Positions 39,396 through 41,843 of a stretch of 41,843 bases of DNA are shown here, piece by piece. The position numbers were made by a program, and so were the translations under genes. Positions within the stretch are counted from its first letter, which is position 1. The number at the start of each line of letters is the position of its first letter. This DNA is from Candidatus Desantisbacteria bacterium CG1_02_49_89. Its GTDB lineage: Bacteria; Desantisbacteria; UBA1551. The DNA lies in NCBI GenBank assembly GCA_001871075.1, contig MNUP01000003.1, positions 1 through 41,843 of the forward strand, written 5' to 3'. The notes beneath the pieces are model-generated. The model had not been told where the DNA came from. It worked only from the letters and a program-made list of their open reading frames with translations, and ran no database searches.

Positions 39396-40985
39396 TTAAA
39401 AGTATTTGTTTGTTATAGGCATCCTGCGGTCCTTGCCGAATGACTTGAGCGTTATCTTGGGCCCGATAGGCGCCTGCCTTCTTTTATACTCGCTGCTGTC
39501 AACCATTTTTATCACCTTCTCAGCCAGTTTCCTGCTGAATCCCTCTTTTACGATCTCTTCAAGCGTTTTATCTTCCTCGATATAGCTGCCAAGTATCCTG
39601 TCAAGCAGAGGATAGGGCGGGAGCGTGTCCTGGTCTTTCTGGTCCGGCTTCAGTTCGGCTGTAGGCGGTCTTGACAGGATCCTTTGCGGGATAACGGGTT
39701 TAACCGAATTCCTGTGCCGGGCAAGCCTGTAAACAAGGGTCTTGTATACGTCTTTTATGAGCGCGAACCCTCCGGCCATGTCGCCGTAAAGCGTTGCGTA
39801 ACCGGTGCTCATTTCTGATTTGTTGCCGGTGCTGACCACGAGATGCCCCAGTTTGTTGGATATAGCCATTATGATATTTCCCCTGATCCTTGCCTGCAGG
39901 TTTTCCTCGGTGATGTCCCTGGGCAGGCCCGCGAACTGGTTCGCGAGCAGGCTTGTGTAGAACTCAAGCGCCCGCTGGATGGGAATTACCAGCAGTTTTA
40001 TGCCGAAGTTCCTTGCAAGCCCGTCCGCGTCCTCTCCGGATATCCGGGAAGAGAACTGCGAGGGCATGAACACGCCCAGCACGTTCTGGGCGCCTATGGC
40101 ATCAGCCGCTATCGCGGCAACCAGCGAGGAGTCAATGCCGCCGCTGAGCGCTATCACGACTTTTTTAAAATTGTTCTTGCGCGTGTAGTCCCGCAGGCTC
40201 AGCTTGAGTGCGGCGTAAACTTCTTCTTCAGGCGCCATCAGGCAATTCTTTATGGTTACATTCCTCTTTTCGCTGTCATGGGTTATCAGGTCTTCCTCGA
40301 ACGGTTTCCCCCTTGAAATTATCCTTCCTTTTTCATCAACGATGATTCCGTGCCCGTCAAAGATCAGTTCGTCCTGACCGCCTACAAGGTTATTGTAGAA
40401 GATAATAATACCGTATTTTTTTGCCAGGTTCGTTATCAATTCTTCTCTTTTTTGTATCTTTCCGTATGAATAGGGTGACGCGTTCACCGCGAAGATCGCT
40501 TTTGCCCCGCCCGCTGCCTGCTGCTTTATGGTCTCCTCGTTCCATATGTCCTCGCAGATGCTAACGCCGAACTTCAGCCCGCCTTCCGAAAAAACCTGGA
40601 ATTGTTTTCCGGCTGCGAAATATCTCTTTTCATCGAATACACCGTAATTGGGCAGAAAGACCTTCCTGTGAATGCCGCATATTTTTTTCCCGCGTATGAC
40701 AGCCGCGGCGTTATAAAGGAACTTGCCTTTTCTGTCCGCGAAACCGACGATCACAGTTGCGTTTCCGGTGTTTTCTACGACCTTTCCAAGGCATTTCAGG
40801 TTGTCTTCAATAAACCCGGTTTTGAACAGCAGGTCTTCAGGCGGGTATCCCGTAATTGTAAGCTCCGGGAACGTTATCACGTCAGCGTGCGTTTTTTCGG
40901 CTTCCTTTATATGCCTTATGCACTTCTCGGTATTGCCTTTCAGATCGCCCACGATCGTGTTTATCTGCGCCATCACTATCTTCAT
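39396..40985 (-). CDS. nadE: Glutamine-dependent NAD+ synthetase
   Basis: A 529-residue two-domain enzyme. The N-terminal nitrilase-fold glutaminase has its catalytic triad in FPELTITGYPPED (Glu), HRKVFLPNYGVFDE (Lys) and FGVSICEDIWNEE (Cys). The C-terminal ATP-dependent NAD synthetase has the P-loop ALSGGIDSSLVAAIA and STGNKSEMSTGYATLYGD. It amidates deamido-NAD using glutamine nitrogen. AAGGAAA precedes the ATG. It is the first gene of a long nadE-glnA-glt run, so a glutamine consumer and the glutamine producer share one attenuated leader. Confidence 0.96.
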   Translation of the reverse strand: MKIVMAQINTIVGDLKGNTEKCIRHIKEAEKTHADVITFPELTITGYPPEDLLFKTGFIEDNLKCLGKVVENTGNATVIVGFADRKGKFLYNAAAVIRGKKICGIHRKVFLPNYGVFDEKRYFAAGKQFQVFSEGGLKFGVSICEDIWNEETIKQQAAGGAKAIFAVNASPYSYGKIQKREELITNLAKKYGIIIFYNNLVGGQDELIFDGHGIIVDEKGRIISRGKPFEEDLITHDSEKRNVTIKNCLMAPEEEVYAALKLSLRDYTRKNNFKKVVIALSGGIDSSLVAAIAADAIGAQNVLGVFMPSQFSSRISGEDADGLARNFGIKLLVIPIQRALEFYTSLLANQFAGLPRDITEENLQARIRGNIIMAISNKLGHLVVSTGNKSEMSTGYATLYGDMAGGFALIKDVYKTLVYRLARHRNSVKPVIPQRILSRPPTAELKPDQKDQDTLPPYPLLDRILGSYIEEDKTLEEIVKEGFSRKLAEKVIKMVDSSEYKRRQAPIGPKITLKSFGKDRRMPITNKYF

Positions 40986-40992
40986 TTATTTT

Positions 40993-41075
40993 CCTTATGA
41001 TTACACAGATTTTGAACTGACGATTACTCAGATTAAGAATCGGTGTAATCTATCTGGAAATCAGTGTAATCATTC
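40993..41075. repeat. GATTACACAGATT repeats in the nadE leader
   Basis: Four GATTACNCAGATT/AATCNGTGTAATC copies followed by a CCGCTGGATTTTCAGCGG hairpin (41075-41092). Confidence 0.8.
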
Positions 41076-41092
41076 CGCTGGATTTTCAGCGG

Positions 41093-41163
41093 AAAAAGAA
41101 AAAGGCGTCCCCGGGTCATTCAATTCACCTTTAGGGTGAATCATCTTTGACCTGAGGACGCCT
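41093..41163 (-). terminator. Second terminator in the nadE leader
   Basis: On the minus strand AGGCGTCC (41156-41163) pairs with GGACGCCT (41103-41110) around inner GGTCA/TGACC and ATTCACC/GGTGAAT stems, then TTTTTCTTTTT. Like the glutamate-synthase leader, nadE thus has two successive terminators. Confidence 0.78.
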
Positions 41164-41284
41164 GTATCCTCGCAATTTAGATTACTTTGATCCGTGTAAT
41201 CTACCGCACTGGTTATCGCTGTGCGGTTCCGATCATCTTGTAATCGCTGTCATCGCAGTTTTTATCGCTGCGATCGTTTTTTAA

Positions 41285-41346
41285 ATAAGAACCTGCTTCG
41301 CAGAACCTTGTTACTTGGCAACTAAGCGTCGTTGGCAAGTCGCAAT
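41285..41346. repeat. TAAGAACCTGCTTCGCAG repeat element
   Basis: AATAAGAACCTGCTTCGCAG AACCTTGTT...GTCGCAATAA, the intergenic counterpart of the in-frame copy inside carB (16450-16545). Confidence 0.75.
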
Positions 41347-41382
41347 AAAAAAACCTTCTATCCCGGCTGCGGGACAGAAGGC
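41347..41382 (-). terminator. First terminator (attenuator) in the nadE leader
   Basis: On the minus strand GCCTTCT-G-TCCCG-CAG-CCGGGA-T-AGAAGG is followed by seven T (41347-41353). Its 5' arm GCCTTC is the 3' arm of P2. Confidence 0.9.
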
Positions 41383-41413
41383 TCCTTTACCTTCTCAACA
41401 CTTCATCATGTTG
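41377..41413 (-). promoter_or_regulatory. Dual-hexaloop ANTAR-type RNA motif of nadE-glnA
   Basis: P1 (41396-41413) CAACAT/GTGTTG has hexaloop GATGAA (G4 kept, G instead of A at position 1). P2 (41377-41394) GAAGGT/GCCTTC has hexaloop AAAGGA (A1, G4). Both stems close with a U-G pair and are separated by 1 nt. P2 excludes the terminator. Confidence 0.78.
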
Positions 41414-41418
41414 AACAT

Positions 41419-41446
41419 ATTATAGCACAATTTTTCAAAAAGTCAA
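41419..41446 (-). promoter_or_regulatory. Promoter of nadE-glnA
   Basis: TTGACT (41441-41446), 16-bp spacer, TATAAT (41419-41424) on the minus strand, with CGACGC directly upstream as in gdhA and carA. It lies about 430 bp from the nadE ATG. Confidence 0.85.
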
Positions 41447-41465
41447 GCGTCGAACATGTTTTTGT

Positions 41466-41493
41466 TCCGCAACATTCAAAATGTCACATTTGG
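41466..41493. repeat. 28-bp direct repeat, left copy
   Basis: GTTCCGCAACATTCAAAATG TCACATTT, identical to 41816-41843, 350 bp apart. TGTCACAT-type words between them (41506-41514, 41750-41784) look like insertion-sequence end motifs. Confidence 0.85.
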
Positions 41494-41517
41494 GAACCTT
41501 AAAATGTCACATCGCTC

Positions 41518-41645
41518 ATAGTTGGTACTCTCCGATTTTCTGCTCATCCTTTAAAACAATAATCTTTCTGTTGGGGATAAGACCCACGGTTACTTCCTGT
41601 TCTGGAAATCGTCCTACTTTCCAGGTTCTGCCTTCGAGAGTACCC
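41518..41645 (-). pseudogene. C-terminal remnant of a DDE transposase
   Basis: Minus-strand frame ending at the TGA at 41518-41520: TLEGRTWKVGRFPEQEVTVG, then LIPNRKIIVLKDEQKIGEYQL. The pattern of a short beta-rich tail after a V-x-G-T-L-x-G start resembles the C-terminal end of IS481- or IS21-like integrase-core transposases. The upstream catalytic part is gone, replaced by a CTCTCCCTCGAGGGGAGAGG palindrome (41663-41700). The 28-bp repeats around it would be IS ends or sub-terminal repeats. Identification rests on weak resemblance. Confidence 0.45.
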
Positions 41646-41815
41646 ACCCCCCTCACCCTACCCCTCTCCCTCGAGGGGAGAGGATAAAGGAGAGGGTGAT
41701 TATTACCTGATTTTTAAACCAGCCAGCCTAAATAATTTTCCCCCGGCTATGTGACACTTTGATTGTTCCCAATGTGACCTTTTGATTATTTCCGCACAGG
41801 AAAAAACCCACTTGT
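41646..41815. other. Palindrome and IS-end-like sequence
   Basis: A CCCCTCTCCCTCGAGGGGAG palindrome (41660-41682) is followed by TGTGACACTTTGATTGTTCC and AATGTGACCTTTTGATTATT, motifs echoing the repeats at 41466 and 41816. No gene is seen. Confidence 0.55.
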
Positions 41816-41843
41816 GTTCCGCAACATTCAAAATGTCACATTT
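41816..41843. repeat. 28-bp direct repeat, right copy
   Basis: Identical to 41466-41493; it runs to the end of the window and may continue beyond. Confidence 0.85.

Noticed and set aside
41093-41163. Glutamine (glnA-type) riboswitch upstream of nadE-glnA
   Set aside because: The position and gene fit, but the conserved core I recall for that class is not present; the structure is better described as a branched terminator.

Overview
The window is about 42 kb of chromosome from an uncultivated bacterium. The bulk composition is near 50% GC. Sec signal peptides and predicted exported proteins point to a complex envelope. Intergenic spaces are filled with short tandem-repeat and palindromic families of the kind often seen in candidate-phylum genomes (Omnitrophota/PVC-like lineages are possible). 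No marker gene fixes the taxonomy, so the lineage remains a guess.

Region 1 (18-920, minus) is a lone secreted protein. Region 2 (1402-14677, plus) is an eight-gene cluster: an unknown soluble protein, a PqqD-domain protein, a minimal FtsX/MacB-like permease, a LolD/MacB-type ATPase, two large OPT-like polytopic proteins, a 1617-aa fusion of a degenerate M28 peptidase, a discoidin domain and an FtsX permease, and a LamG-domain secreted protein. It looks like an undescribed envelope or export system.

Region 3 (14889-26653, minus) holds nitrogen and carbamoyl-phosphate genes: full carB, gdhA, a half-length carB, carA, then a three-gene operon of an FMN glutamate-synthase-like protein, a nucleotidyltransferase and a GAF-ANTAR antitermination regulator. 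Region 4 (about 26860-32025, plus) is a clearly AT-rich island: lexA, a small hypothetical gene, a secreted protein and a BcgI-like two-gene restriction-modification system. Region 5 (32031-41446, minus) is a second nitrogen block: nadE, glnA, a split archaeal-type glutamate synthase (amidotransferase, FMN/FeS core, GXGXG subunit), a 4Fe-4S protein and an FAD oxidoreductase. The window ends in a decayed transposase.

The main result is a regulatory one. The promoters of gdhA, carA, the glutamate-synthase/ANTAR operon and nadE-glnA are each followed at once by a roughly 75-110 nt leader. Each leader has two hexaloop hairpins, P1 and P2. P2 overlaps the 5' arm of an intrinsic terminator, and most loops have A at position 1 and G at position 4. 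This is the known target architecture of ANTAR proteins, and an ANTAR gene lies inside one of the controlled operons. The window therefore appears to contain a complete, self-regulated ANTAR antitermination regulon for ammonia and glutamine metabolism.

The second result is that the intergenic tandem-repeat families also sit in frame inside housekeeping proteins (CarA, both CarBs, GdhA, a glutamate synthase subunit, the LamG signal peptide and the amidotransferase C-terminus), mostly in linkers or termini.
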